Assembly: GCF_963667685.1 (NCBI RefSeq)
Contig: NZ_OY763930.1
Coordinates: 2,029,501 to 2,093,500 of the forward strand
Length of the DNA stretch: 64,000 nucleotides
Direction: 5' to 3'
From: Maridesulfovibrio sp.
GTDB lineage: Bacteria > Desulfobacterota > Desulfovibrionia > Desulfovibrionales > Desulfovibrionaceae
Numbering within the stretch: position 1 is the stretch's first letter; each line of letters opens with the position of its first letter. Shown here piece by piece: positions 16,196 to 25,787 of this stretch. The notes beneath the pieces were generated by a model. It was not told the origin of the DNA. It did not search any database and saw only the letters and a list, made by a program, of their open reading frames with translations. The position numbers were made by a program, and so were the translations under genes.

Positions 16196-17547
16196 TGCCT
16201 AACATCCTGCATATCACCCCCCATTTCGGCGGCGGTGTCGGCTCGGTTTTGCGTGGTCTTATTGATGAGTTGGGCAGCATAGATGGCTTTGAGCAGGAAA
16301 TTGTTACTTTTGATTTTATTAATGAACAAAGCAGTGAGTGGGCAAAGAAACGCGGGCATAGGGTCAAGAGTGAAATTTCACCGCTCAGCCCAGAGTTGCA
16401 CGCGATAGTTTGCGCTGCGGACATTGTTCATCTGCATTTTTGGAATCATCCGTTAACGTATTTATTTCTTCAATCTTTCTCAGGTAATAAAGCGCGTGTT
16501 GTAATGTGGGCACACTGCAACGGCGCGCATGCTCCATATTTATTTCCTGATGCAGTTCTCACCTTTCCGCAGTTATTTGTAACTACTTCAGAATACAGTG
16601 CGAAAACCAAAAACATTGCAAGTCAACCTGCCGAATGGCGGTCAGCGCATCTGCGAAACATTACTTCACGCTGTGATACTGCGGACTTTTTAAAAATAAC
16701 CCCTGAAAAGCATTCCGGGGTTGTCGTCGGTTATGTGGGCACTGTTGATTACTGTAAAATGCATCGAAAGAGTCTCGATATGCTGGGGGCAGTTTCCACT
16801 CCTGATGTGCGTTTTGTTGTTTGCGGCGGCGACAGCCACGAAGTTATTCAGGCTGAAACATGTGCAAAAGGGTGGGGTAATAGATTTGATTTCAGGGGCA
16901 AAGTTAGTGATGTTCCAGCCGTTTTGGCGGAACTGGATATTTTTGCCTATCCGTTGACAAAAAAGCATTACGGAACTGGGGAGCAGGTCCTTGTTGAGGC
17001 TATGGCCGCCGGGATTCCGCAGGTGGTGCTGAACAATGGGCCGGAGTCGTATATCGTCCGGAACGGGGTTACCGGGATTGTCGCTGACGGACCTGAAGAA
17101 TTTACTCGGGCCATTGAGCGTCTTGCTGCGGACCCGAAGTTACGCAGGGAAATGGGGGAAAACTCTCGAAGGCATGCCGCCGGGCAGTGTTCCATTAACA
17201 AGATGGTTGATGAGTGGAATGTCATCTATGGCGAACTTTTGGAATATCCCAAGAAGGAATGCGATTTTGAATGCTCTCCTTACGGCGCTGAAATGCAGGA
17301 TGATCCGGCAGTGCTTCTTTTTCTGTGCAGTCTTGTGGACAGGGAGGTACAGGATATTTTCAAGGAAGCTTTTTCCTTTTACACGAGAATTCTCCCGGAA
17401 ATCTGTTTGCAGAAGTTAAGTTCTTTGCAAGATATATATTTTGCACAAGGAAAGGGCAGCATCCACCAATATGCTCAGTTTTTAGATAGTAAAAAATTGC
17501 GGTACCTTTCAAAGATAATGCTAGAGTTGGTAGATTCTAATCCCTGA
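16195..17547 (+). CDS. Glycosyltransferase family 4
   Basis: The 450-residue protein is a GT-B glycosyltransferase. HFGGGVGSVLRGL near residue 9 is the N-terminal glycine loop, and GTGEQVLVEAMAAGIPQV around residue 260 is the GT4 donor-binding block with its conserved Glu. The last 100 residues are an extension without recognised motifs. It begins at an ATG that overlaps the radical SAM stop by one base, so translation is probably coupled. It would use a nucleotide sugar in the cytoplasm; the acceptor is unknown. Confidence 0.87.
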   Translation: MPNILHITPHFGGGVGSVLRGLIDELGSIDGFEQEIVTFDFINEQSSEWAKKRGHRVKSEISPLSPELHAIVCAADIVHLHFWNHPLTYLFLQSFSGNKARVVMWAHCNGAHAPYLFPDAVLTFPQLFVTTSEYSAKTKNIASQPAEWRSAHLRNITSRCDTADFLKITPEKHSGVVVGYVGTVDYCKMHRKSLDMLGAVSTPDVRFVVCGGDSHEVIQAETCAKGWGNRFDFRGKVSDVPAVLAELDIFAYPLTKKHYGTGEQVLVEAMAAGIPQVVLNNGPESYIVRNGVTGIVADGPEEFTRAIERLAADPKLRREMGENSRRHAAGQCSINKMVDEWNVIYGELLEYPKKECDFECSPYGAEMQDDPAVLLFLCSLVDREVQDIFKEAFSFYTRILPEICLQKLSSLQDIYFAQGKGSIHQYAQFLDSKKLRYLSKIMLELVDSNP

Positions 17548-17620
17548 TTTTTTTCGTGGAATAACATGGTTGTTGCTAAGTCTACGGTGGTTTAATTGTA
17601 TCTTAAGCTGATAGGTTGTT

Positions 17621-18724
17621 ATGAATAAAGAGCTATTGCCTCAATTTGAAAAATTGCTCCAGTCTCCTCCTCCCGGTCGGGCCTCTGTTCTGCCGCGAGT
17701 GCCGGATAAGATTGTTCTTTACGGCGCTGGAAGTATGGGGGAAATGGCTCTTGATTGTATGCGTAAAGCAGAGATGTGTCCTGCATATTTAGTTGATGCT
17801 TACAGTGGGAAAAAAGAAATTAATGGTATCCCTGTTATCCATCCGGACAATGTTGCTGAACTGGATAAAGATGAAGCTTTGTTTGTTGTTTGCATCGCAA
17901 CCTTGCCTTATGTCCCCTTGAAGACATACTTGACGGACTTAGGGTGTACAAAAGTCTGTCATTTTTATGACTTAAGCGAGTCTGACTTTCCGCATATCAT
18001 GCCTAACGGTTGGCTTCTGGATTCCGTCGACAGTGTCTTTCTCCTGCGTGTTTATGCGGCTCTTGCCCATGATGATTTTTCCGCAGCCCATTTCCTGCAA
18101 TTCCTCTGGTGGCGTATTGCCCGTGTAGAGAAAATTAATGCTGATTTTCCCGTCTTGTCGGGCATGAAATATTTTAAAGCACCGTGTATTCCTCCTGCTT
18201 CAGAGGCTGAGTTTCTGATTGATTGTGGTGTGCATAGCGGGCAGACCATTGAATCTTTTAAAGAATATGCCGGAGATAACTTTGCCGGAGTCCACGGTTT
18301 TGAGCCGGACCCCGGGATGTATAAAATAGCTCAGGAGCGGTTTTCAGCGTCTGGGATAAATATTGAGCCGCTGGCAGTCAGTGATTCCGTGCGCGAAGCA
18401 TCTTTTCGTGGTGGTCTTGATTTTGCATCAACTCTTGCTGTTGATGGGGATATCGTAGTAGGTACGGTAAATCTTGATTCGCTCCAAGGTGTTAAACCGA
18501 CGTTTATTAAAATTCATGTCGAAGGGGAAGAACTGGCTGTGCTACGCGGTGCACGTAAACTGGTTGAACAGTATCGCCCTGTTCTGATGGTCCTTGCGGA
18601 CCATTCTCCTGATGGGGTGGCTGGGATTCCTGAGTTCCTTATGTCTTTGGATGGATACAGGCTTTATTTTTATTTACATGATTATTGCGGAAATTCTGCA
18701 ATTTTCTATGCAGTACCAGAATAA
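17621..18724 (+). CDS. FkbM-family methyltransferase with N-terminal Rossmann module
   Basis: The 367-residue protein has two parts. Residues 29-110 form a small Rossmann-like module (IVLYGAGSMGEMAL, then LVDAY and a cis-loop region). Residues 205-365 form an FkbM methyltransferase domain (LIDCGVHSGQTIESF, GFEPDP, KIHVEGEELAVLRGA). FkbM enzymes O-methylate sugars and macrolide hydroxyls with SAM. The same arrangement is seen at 20917-22020. It sits 12 bases before a radical SAM gene. The likely job is O-methylation of a glycan residue. Confidence 0.85.
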   Translation: MNKELLPQFEKLLQSPPPGRASVLPRVPDKIVLYGAGSMGEMALDCMRKAEMCPAYLVDAYSGKKEINGIPVIHPDNVAELDKDEALFVVCIATLPYVPLKTYLTDLGCTKVCHFYDLSESDFPHIMPNGWLLDSVDSVFLLRVYAALAHDDFSAAHFLQFLWWRIARVEKINADFPVLSGMKYFKAPCIPPASEAEFLIDCGVHSGQTIESFKEYAGDNFAGVHGFEPDPGMYKIAQERFSASGINIEPLAVSDSVREASFRGGLDFASTLAVDGDIVVGTVNLDSLQGVKPTFIKIHVEGEELAVLRGARKLVEQYRPVLMVLADHSPDGVAGIPEFLMSLDGYRLYFYLHDYCGNSAIFYAVPE

Positions 18725-18736
18725 ATGAGGAAGCAT

Positions 18737-19747
18737 ATGGTTGCGGAATATAAATCAAAGCTGCAGCGTGATGGCCGGGTTGATTTGGCTGAGGTTCTTC
18801 CTCTGGATACACCTTTTTTACTTTATATAGATCCATCAAGTGCCTGCAATTTCAGATGCAGATTCTGTCCGACGGGACATCAGGATCTGATGCGCGAAGC
18901 AGGGCTAAAGAATAGTATACTTGATTTCAATGTATACAAAAAGATTATTGATAGCCTCGGTGATTTTCCTGAGAAAATTAAAGTTATCCGATTTAATAAA
19001 ATAGGTGAGCCTCTGCTGAATCCTCATGCTGCGCAAATGGTTGCCTACGCTAAGGATAGCGGATTTGTAGAAGCCATCCACCTGACCACTAATGCGGCCA
19101 GATTGACTGAAAAGCTGTCGAAAGAACTGGTAGAAGCCGGAACTGATGTGATCAATATCTCCATTGAGGGGGTCAGTAGCTCTCAATATAAGGAAATCTG
19201 CGGCGTTACTATTGATTTTAAGAAACTTGTCGATAACATCAAGTGGCTGTATGAGCATAAAGAATCTACAAAGATAAATATCAAGATTCCGGGGAATTAC
19301 CTTTCTGATGGAGAAAAAGATAATTTCTTTGAAATATTTTCCGGTTTTTGCGACAGCATTTTCGTTGAGAATTTAAGCTCCATATGGCCGGGGTTTGATA
19401 TTGTGGACAGGTCCGGTTTTCCTATTCAGGATGTGCATCAATACGGTGAAGATAATCGGGAAAAACAGGTCTGCACCTATCTTTTTTATGCCATGGCTGT
19501 GAATGCAGACGGCACGGTAAGTGCGTGCTGCCCGGATTGGGAACAGAAGTTGATTATTGGTGATGCTAAGATCCAGCGGATAAAAGAAATCTGGGACAGT
19601 GAGCAATTGCGTGAGATGCAGATCGCGCATTTACGTCTTGAACGAAGTTCTATTGATGTGTGTAATCAGTGCGGACATATTCGAAGTTGTCAGGTTGATT
19701 GTATTGATGATGACGCAAAAGAGATTCTACAAAGGTTTAGCCGATGA
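18737..19747 (+). CDS. Radical SAM/SPASM enzyme, paralogue 1
   Basis: The 336-residue protein has CNFRCRFC (Cys37, Cys41, Cys44) followed by PTG, then KIGEPLLNP, TTNAARL and a C-terminal SPASM-like region (CTYLF, SACCPDW, CNQCGHIRSCQVDC). I chose ATG 18737, not the ATG 12 bases earlier: GAGGA precedes it by five bases, and this start aligns exactly with the paralogue at 22825, which has its cysteines at the same residues. The pair is probably a duplication inside block B. It overlaps the next gene by four bases (ATGA). The substrate is unknown. Confidence 0.87.
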   Translation: MVAEYKSKLQRDGRVDLAEVLPLDTPFLLYIDPSSACNFRCRFCPTGHQDLMREAGLKNSILDFNVYKKIIDSLGDFPEKIKVIRFNKIGEPLLNPHAAQMVAYAKDSGFVEAIHLTTNAARLTEKLSKELVEAGTDVINISIEGVSSSQYKEICGVTIDFKKLVDNIKWLYEHKESTKINIKIPGNYLSDGEKDNFFEIFSGFCDSIFVENLSSIWPGFDIVDRSGFPIQDVHQYGEDNREKQVCTYLFYAMAVNADGTVSACCPDWEQKLIIGDAKIQRIKEIWDSEQLREMQIAHLRLERSSIDVCNQCGHIRSCQVDCIDDDAKEILQRFSR

Positions 19748-20913
19748 ATCACAACTTGCCGACTGATTTCTGTCCCATATGCGGAGCCGAAAGCGCTTTG
19801 GTCTCAAAGCATGAATTATGTGGATTCAATGACTCCATATTTGATGGTACCGCAGAGTATAGAGGGTGTGCGGATTGCAATTATGTCTGGCTGGCTTCTG
19901 TGTCGCAGGATGATCTTAGTGAGTACTACTCCAAAGAGGCGGTATATTTCGTCAGTTCACATTTTGATATAAATGCTCCTGGAAATATTGCTAAATTCAA
20001 GCGTTATTCCGACCTTGTATTGAGTATTCCCGGCGAGATCGGCAGTGTACTCGATATCGGCTGCGGCCGCGGCGGGTTTATTTCATGGCTGAAAAAGTGT
20101 CGCCCGGAGCTGAAATGTTTTGGAGTAGACCTCGATTTAAAAAGTCTTCCGGCAAACGGTGCTGACTCTCCCCTTTTTATACACGGTGATATCTCCAAGC
20201 TTCCTTTTGCTGCCTCGCAATTTGACGTTGTTACTTGCTTTCATGTGCTTGAACATGTGCTGGATATTGACGGATTTCTGGCTGAACGTGCTCGTATCCT
20301 CAAAGACGGCGGTCATTTTGTGCTCGAAGTTCCGGATGCTTCACAATATTCCATGGAAACTCCATGCAAAGGATTCTGGGTCGGTGTTCAGGAGCATGTG
20401 AATCATTTCTCCCCGAAGGCATTGACGAAAGCGCTTGAGAATGCTGGTTTTGCAATCAGGTCGATTGAGCAGGGAGTGGCTGAATCCAGCGATGTGGATT
20501 ATCCTTATATTGCGGTAGTCGCACAGAAGCTCAAAGGTGATTCTCTCTCTGCTGATTGCACCATGGGTAGTGTTTGTCTTTATGTTCAGGACAGTTTGCA
20601 ATATTTTAAGGATGTTGGACGAAAAATATCGGAGCTGCCTCAGGGTGGGGTTGTGTTTTGGGGAGTATCGATGATGTTTATGTACATACTCCCCTATGTT
20701 ACTGGTAAGAACATAACTGTCTGCGATGCTTCTGTTTTTAAACAAAATCAAAAGCTCATGGGCAAGACGATTCTTTCTCCTGAAGCGGCTTTCAAAAGAT
20801 ACGGAAGCAAGGACACCTGTCTGGTTGTTTCCTCGTTATTGAATTATGAGGTTATTCGTAAGTCCGCTTTGGATTTAGGGTGGAACTCTGAAAATATTTC
20901 AAAAATAGTTTAG
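19744..20913 (+). CDS. Zinc-ribbon methyltransferase with C-terminal Rossmann module
   Basis: The 389-residue protein opens with a zinc-ribbon-like set of cysteines (Cys10, Cys13, Cys42, Cys45). A class I methyltransferase follows (VLDIGCGRG at 102-110, then FHVLEHVLDIDGFL), and the protein ends with a small Rossmann-like module (VVFWGVSMMFMYI, CDASVFKQNQ). The methyltransferase part resembles the sugar-modifying type found in O-antigen clusters. Start and previous stop overlap as ATGA, which suggests coupling with the radical SAM gene. The target is unknown. Confidence 0.83.
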   Translation: MNHNLPTDFCPICGAESALVSKHELCGFNDSIFDGTAEYRGCADCNYVWLASVSQDDLSEYYSKEAVYFVSSHFDINAPGNIAKFKRYSDLVLSIPGEIGSVLDIGCGRGGFISWLKKCRPELKCFGVDLDLKSLPANGADSPLFIHGDISKLPFAASQFDVVTCFHVLEHVLDIDGFLAERARILKDGGHFVLEVPDASQYSMETPCKGFWVGVQEHVNHFSPKALTKALENAGFAIRSIEQGVAESSDVDYPYIAVVAQKLKGDSLSADCTMGSVCLYVQDSLQYFKDVGRKISELPQGGVVFWGVSMMFMYILPYVTGKNITVCDASVFKQNQKLMGKTILSPEAAFKRYGSKDTCLVVSSLLNYEVIRKSALDLGWNSENISKIV

Positions 20914-20916
20914 GTT

Positions 20917-22020
20917 ATGCAGAAAGATACTCTTGATTATAGTACTGAAGCAATTGATAAGATTATCAATTCGCTTAAGCCGGTGGCGCAGGGTATAGAA
21001 GCTGATTTTGCGAAAGGAGTAAGCCTGTTCGGTGCCGGAATGGTTGGAGAATGGGCCGTCGGCTATCTTCAGAAACAGGGGGCTGTTGTCTGTTCTTTTC
21101 TTGATAATGATCCAAGAAAGAACGGCACGTCGGTATCTGGAATCAAGGTTTCTTTGCCGGAAGAAGCCGCTGTTGACGGAGTAGATTCCGTTCTGATTAC
21201 GGCGCGGCATTATGTGCGTGAAATCAGCACTCAGCTTGATGGTGAATTTACAAATCTCATTTCTTTTGATGCATACTTTATTGTCCAGAATTATCCCCGC
21301 ATTGTCAATGTTCGGGACAGCTTGCTTGAAGATGATAAAAGCAAAAAAGTTTTTAATGCTATTCTTCATTCCATGCTGACCAGCACTCTGGATGCCTGTT
21401 ATGAAGTTGTTGAAAAAGATATGTATTTCTCTTTGCCTCAATTTAGTGGCAATTTTGAGGAAACTTTTGTTGATGCTGGGGCGTTTGTAGGCGACAGCAT
21501 GGAGAACTTTATCTGGGAGAATCTCGGTACATTCGGGCATCTGTATGCCTTTGAACCGGGTGAACGCCAGTTTGCCGCTTTGCAGGCAAGGACCAAACGT
21601 CTGATTGCCGAATGGGCGATTGATCCTGCCAAAATAAGTCTCGAAAATGCGGGTCTTTCCGATAGCAATACAGAGTTGACCTGCACTTATGTGACAGAAG
21701 ATGCCTTGAGACACGGGTTGTCCGCAGCAGCGGCTGAGGGCGGATCAGATTGTGTTCCTGTGTACTCTTTGGATTCATATCTCAATGGACGTAAGGCTAC
21801 ATTCCTGAAGGTTGATATTGAAGGTATGGAGATGGCTTTCCTGCGCGGTGCCCGGGAGACCATATCTAATTACCGTCCTAAAATCGCAATATGCATTTAT
21901 CATTACCCTTCAGACCTATATGAAATTATAGAGTTTTTACGGGACCTGTCTCTGGGATATAAGTTCTCTGTCAGGTGGCATGCACCTGTCTTTGGAGATT
22001 TTGTTTTATATTGTTACTAA
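20917..22020 (+). CDS. FkbM-family methyltransferase with N-terminal Rossmann module
   Basis: The 367-residue protein has the layout of the 17621 gene and the same length. The N-terminal module is VSLFGAGMVGEWAV with DNDPRKNGT. The FkbM domain starts near residue 185 (VDAGAFVGDSMENF) and includes FLKVDIEGMEMAFLRGA. It is three bases after the previous stop. The two FkbM proteins are similar in plan but diverged in sequence, so they may methylate different positions of the same glycan. Confidence 0.85.
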   Translation: MQKDTLDYSTEAIDKIINSLKPVAQGIEADFAKGVSLFGAGMVGEWAVGYLQKQGAVVCSFLDNDPRKNGTSVSGIKVSLPEEAAVDGVDSVLITARHYVREISTQLDGEFTNLISFDAYFIVQNYPRIVNVRDSLLEDDKSKKVFNAILHSMLTSTLDACYEVVEKDMYFSLPQFSGNFEETFVDAGAFVGDSMENFIWENLGTFGHLYAFEPGERQFAALQARTKRLIAEWAIDPAKISLENAGLSDSNTELTCTYVTEDALRHGLSAAAAEGGSDCVPVYSLDSYLNGRKATFLKVDIEGMEMAFLRGARETISNYRPKIAICIYHYPSDLYEIIEFLRDLSLGYKFSVRWHAPVFGDFVLYCY

Positions 22021-22039
22021 ACTCTAGTTGGAGCTTGTT

Positions 22040-22777
22040 ATGGACGATTTTAAAGAGTTTGATGATTTTGTAGCAGATAATATTAAGAAACTTGGTCAAT
22101 CGGAAGAATGCAAAAAGCTGAGCAAAGAGTGGTTGTCTGCCACTGGAGCTCTTAACTATAGCTTCAACTTCCAGTGGATGGGAATGCCCGTCCTGCAGCA
22201 GCCGGTTGATTTGATTGCCATGCAGGAGCTGATCTGGAATATCAAACCTGATCTTATTATTGAAACCGGTGTCGCCCGTGGCGGCTCTGTTATTTTTTAT
22301 GCTTCCATGCTTGAGATGATGCAGATCGAAGGTGATGTGCTGGGAATTGATATTGATATACGTGCACATAACTTCGGTAGAATAATGCAGCATCCCATGA
22401 AAAAAAGGATTACATTGCTGGAAGGCAGCTCTACCTCAGACCGTATTATAGATAAGGTCAAAGCTGTGGCAGAGAATAAAGAGCGCGTTCTTGTTGTCTT
22501 TGATTCCAACCATAGTCATGAGCATGTCCTGAAAGAACTGGAGCTGTATACTCCCTTTGTTTCGAAAGGAAGTTATTGTGTTGTTTTCGATACAATCGTT
22601 GAAGATCTGGCAGACTCAAATGATTACAGCGACCGTCCATGGGGCAAAGGGAACAACCCCAAGACTGCTGTTTGGGAATTCTTAAAGAACAATAGTGATT
22701 TTGTCATTGATACTGAACTGGAAGGCAAGTTGCAAACAACTATATGCACTGACGGTTTTCTGAAAAGAATTGCATAG
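22040..22777 (+). CDS. CmcI-like (cephalosporin hydroxylase family) methyltransferase
   Basis: The 245-residue protein has ETGVARGGS at 75-83 and LGIDIDIRAHN near 105, hallmarks of the CmcI/RhmA-like family of SAM-dependent, often metal-using enzymes. FDSNHSHEHV near 155 offers possible metal ligands. CmcI itself acts in antibiotic synthesis, while homologues in polysaccharide loci are thought to O-methylate sugars. I chose ATG 22040, with GGAG at 22030-22033, over an in-frame TTG 12 bases earlier. It sits between an FkbM gene and a radical SAM gene. Confidence 0.85.
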   Translation: MDDFKEFDDFVADNIKKLGQSEECKKLSKEWLSATGALNYSFNFQWMGMPVLQQPVDLIAMQELIWNIKPDLIIETGVARGGSVIFYASMLEMMQIEGDVLGIDIDIRAHNFGRIMQHPMKKRITLLEGSSTSDRIIDKVKAVAENKERVLVVFDSNHSHEHVLKELELYTPFVSKGSYCVVFDTIVEDLADSNDYSDRPWGKGNNPKTAVWEFLKNNSDFVIDTELEGKLQTTICTDGFLKRIA

Positions 22778-22824
22778 GGTCAGCTTTAATAGGTGTTATC
22801 AACAGTTTAAAAAGGTATAATTCT

Positions 22825-23847
22825 ATGGCTGCCGAGCTTCAGACACGGATTAATCAGGATGAACGGACTCCGTTGCAGGATGTTATTCCTCTTTCAACAC
22901 CGTTTATGCTCTTTGTTGATCCTTCAAGCATTTGTAATTTCAAATGTAATTTCTGCCCGACGGGAAACAGTAAATTGCTTTCCGGTTTTCGCCGTAGGAA
23001 CAGCCTTCTTTCGTTAGATTTATTCAAGAAAATTGTTGAAGATCTTGAAGATTTCCCAGAAAAAATAAAAGTGTTGCGGATGTATAAGGATGGTGAACCT
23101 TTCTTGAATCCCGACCTCGCGGAGATGGTCGCTTATGCCAAGAAAAGTTCCAAAATTCTATCTGTGGATACTACAACCAACGGTTCGTTGCTGACCCCGG
23201 AGCGGGCCATGCCGGTAATTAAGGCGGGAATTGATCAAATCAATATTTCGTTGGACGGCATGAGCGATGAACAGTTCAGGGATTTTACCCACACCAAGGT
23301 TGACTTCGAACAGTATCGCAAAAATATAGAAAAGATTTATAAAAACCGTGGCGATTGCAAAATATTGATCAAGACGGTTAAAGAGATACTTACTCCTGAG
23401 ACCGAAAAACTATTTTTCGAATACTTCAGTCCTATTTCGGATAAGATTTTTGTTGAGCACGTTGCTCCATGTTGGCCTGAATTTGATGTGGCTGAAAAGG
23501 TTGAAGCTGAGTATGATATTGGTATTTATGGCCAGCCGTTAAGTTCTGTAGATACCTGTCCGTACGTTTTTTATTCCATGTCAATTAATGCCGACGGCTT
23601 TGTCAGCATTTGTTTTTTGGACTGGAAACATGAGCATCTCATCGGTGATGTCCGCGAGGTATCGGTAAAATCAATCTGGGATTCAGAAGAGTTCAACCGA
23701 TACAGAATAGAATTTTTGAAAGGCAATCGGAAGGATATTCCTTTTTGCAAAGACTGCCAGCAGCTTAAATATGGAATGCCGGATAACATTGACCCGTATA
23801 GAGAAATGTTGTTAGCTCGTTTGAGAGAAAAATCTATAACAGTTTAA
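22825..23847 (+). CDS. Radical SAM/SPASM enzyme, paralogue 2
   Basis: The 340-residue protein matches the 18737 enzyme along its length: the same N-terminal pattern (DPSSICNFKCNFCPTG), Cys37, Cys41 and Cys44 at identical positions, the segment FPEKIKVLRM, and a SPASM-like end (CPYVFYSM, ICFLDW, CKDCQ). The paralogues are clearly diverged, so they may act on related but different substrates. It is followed after 17 bases by the CDP-sugar set. The reaction is unknown. Confidence 0.87.
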   Translation: MAAELQTRINQDERTPLQDVIPLSTPFMLFVDPSSICNFKCNFCPTGNSKLLSGFRRRNSLLSLDLFKKIVEDLEDFPEKIKVLRMYKDGEPFLNPDLAEMVAYAKKSSKILSVDTTTNGSLLTPERAMPVIKAGIDQINISLDGMSDEQFRDFTHTKVDFEQYRKNIEKIYKNRGDCKILIKTVKEILTPETEKLFFEYFSPISDKIFVEHVAPCWPEFDVAEKVEAEYDIGIYGQPLSSVDTCPYVFYSMSINADGFVSICFLDWKHEHLIGDVREVSVKSIWDSEEFNRYRIEFLKGNRKDIPFCKDCQQLKYGMPDNIDPYREMLLARLREKSITV

Positions 23848-23864
23848 AGTTACGGAGTTTATCC

Positions 23865-24647
23865 ATGCAAACAGTGATTCTCTGTGGTGGGCTTGGTACC
23901 CGGCTTCGTGAGGAAACAGAATTTCGCCCGAAACCCATGGTGCGAATCGGACCGAAGCCGATATTGTGGCACATCATGAAGATTTATGCTGCGCACGGAC
24001 ATACCGAATTTGTTTTACCGTTAGGATACAAAGGAGAGATGATCCGTGATTTTTTTGTTAATTACGAATGGGTAAACAATGACATAACCATAGAACTTGG
24101 CAGCGCAAAGACTTTTTGCCAGCACAACTGCCATGAAGAAGCCGGATGGAAAATTACTCTTTCCGATACCGGACCTAAGGCACTAAAAGGCGGACGCATC
24201 AAGCGTATTGAGAAGTACATTGAGGGCGATACCTTCATGCTGACTTACGGGGATGGCGTGGCTAATGTTGACATTAATGCGCTGATAGATTTCCACAAAA
24301 AGCACGGAAGACTGGCTACCTTGACCGGGGTAAATCCAATGGCCCGTTTCGGAGAACTTAAAATAGAGGGCGATACAGTCCGTACTTTCCATGAGAAACC
24401 CGACTCCACCAGTTCGGAATCTCTGATCAATGGCGGTTTTTTTGTTTTAAATAGAGAAATATTCGATTTTCTTGAAGATAGTGATAGCTGCGATCTTGAG
24501 TATGGCTTGCTGGATAAGCTTGCGAGCGAGGGGGAACTCATGGTCCGTCCCCATAAAGGCTTCTGGGCCTGTATGGATACCTTAAGGGATACTGAACATC
24601 TCAACGGTATCTGGGATAGCGGTAATGTGCCCTGGAAAGTCTGGTAG
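23865..24647 (+). CDS. rfbF: Glucose-1-phosphate cytidylyltransferase
   Basis: The 260-residue protein joins CTP and glucose 1-phosphate to give CDP-glucose, the entry to CDP-6-deoxy sugars. The signature GGLGTRLREET (8-18) is followed by RPKPMVRIGPKPILWHIM, and the body has YGDGVANVD and GGFFVLNREIFDFL, all family typical. Length fits RfbF. It starts the set rfbF, SDR, 3,5-epimerase-like and C-methyltransferase. No standard CDP-glucose 4,6-dehydratase is recognisable next to it, so either the SDR does that step or it is encoded elsewhere. Confidence 0.92.
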   Translation: MQTVILCGGLGTRLREETEFRPKPMVRIGPKPILWHIMKIYAAHGHTEFVLPLGYKGEMIRDFFVNYEWVNNDITIELGSAKTFCQHNCHEEAGWKITLSDTGPKALKGGRIKRIEKYIEGDTFMLTYGDGVANVDINALIDFHKKHGRLATLTGVNPMARFGELKIEGDTVRTFHEKPDSTSSESLINGGFFVLNREIFDFLEDSDSCDLEYGLLDKLASEGELMVRPHKGFWACMDTLRDTEHLNGIWDSGNVPWKVW

Positions 24648-24697
24648 ACTTTTTATTTCGATCTGACTGATTAAAAAATTATTGAGGCGAATATTTT

Positions 24698-25744
24698 ATG
24701 AAAATTCTGCTCACTGGTAATATGGGTTACATCGGCCCGTGCGTTGAGAAACAGCTTTTATCTGCTATGCCCGGAGTGGAGCTGGTCGGTTTGGATCTGG
24801 GATATTTTGCCCACTGCCTCACTCATGCCCATGTGCTTCCTGAGACACGTATCAGTAGCCAGTTTTTCATGGATGTCCGGTCCATTCCCGATGAGATCTT
24901 CGCTGGGGTTGATACAGTCATTCACCTCGCAGCGATCTCCAATGATCCCATGGGGAATTTTTTCGAAGAGCCGACCGTCGCAATCAATGCCGACGCTACT
25001 GAAAGAGTCGCTCTTGCCGCCAAGAAAGCAGGCGTGAAAAATTTCGTATATGCCTCCAGTTGCAGTATGTACGGTTCTTCCGGTAGCGAGGCCCGCACCG
25101 AGGAGGCCGAACTCAATCCCCTTACCGCTTATGCCCGTTCCAAGGTCTTTTCTGAAGAAGTTATCAGCAGGCTTGCAGATGATAATTTCATAGTAACCAG
25201 CCTACGTTTTGCAACAGCCTGCGGAATGAGTGAACGGCTGCGTCTTGATCTGGTTCTCAATGATTTTGTGGCCGGTGCTGTAGTTGATAAAAAAGTCACC
25301 ATCCTTTCAGATGGAACTCCATGGAGACCGTTGATTACGACTACAGATATGGCCCGGGCCATTGAATGGGCTGCTGTGCGGCCTTTGGATAACGGTGGTT
25401 CGTTTGTTGCCGTGAATGTAGGCAGTGACGCATGGAATTATCAGGTGAAAGATCTGGCTGAATCTGTCGCGGATGTTATCGGCGGGGTGGATGTTTCCAT
25501 TAATTCCGACGCAGCACCAGATAAGCGTTCCTATAGCGTTGATTTCAGCAGGTTTGCGAAGTTGGCCCCTGATCATCAGCCGGTTTCCACTTTGGAAGGG
25601 ACAATCAAAGAGCTTTATGAGGGGTTATGCGCTATGAATTTTCAGGAAAGTAATTTCCGCGATACATGGTACATGCGCCTAAAGGTACTGCGTGAACATG
25701 TTGAAAGTGGTCGCCTTAATGCTCAATTGTCTTGGAATAAATAG
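24698..25744 (+). CDS. NAD-dependent epimerase/dehydratase (SDR)
   Basis: The 348-residue extended SDR has TGNMGYIG at 6-13, HLAAISNDPMG near 77-86 and the catalytic Tyr145 and Lys149 (YARSK). GAGGCG precedes the start. By position it should act on the CDP-sugar made by RfbF, as 4,6-dehydratase, epimerase or 4-reductase. It lacks the length and the blocks I associate with RfbG, so I lean to a later step. It sits 50 bases after rfbF. Confidence 0.85.
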   Translation: MKILLTGNMGYIGPCVEKQLLSAMPGVELVGLDLGYFAHCLTHAHVLPETRISSQFFMDVRSIPDEIFAGVDTVIHLAAISNDPMGNFFEEPTVAINADATERVALAAKKAGVKNFVYASSCSMYGSSGSEARTEEAELNPLTAYARSKVFSEEVISRLADDNFIVTSLRFATACGMSERLRLDLVLNDFVAGAVVDKKVTILSDGTPWRPLITTTDMARAIEWAAVRPLDNGGSFVAVNVGSDAWNYQVKDLAESVADVIGGVDVSINSDAAPDKRSYSVDFSRFAKLAPDHQPVSTLEGTIKELYEGLCAMNFQESNFRDTWYMRLKVLREHVESGRLNAQLSWNK

Positions 25745-25787
25745 CCTGCGGATTAGATAATATCCGTTTCATTAGATGGTAGGTTAG

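Noticed and set aside
20899..21714. 271-codon open frame on the minus strand
   Set aside because: It is the reverse of the FkbM methyltransferase gene, which has conserved motifs and fits the plus-strand operon.
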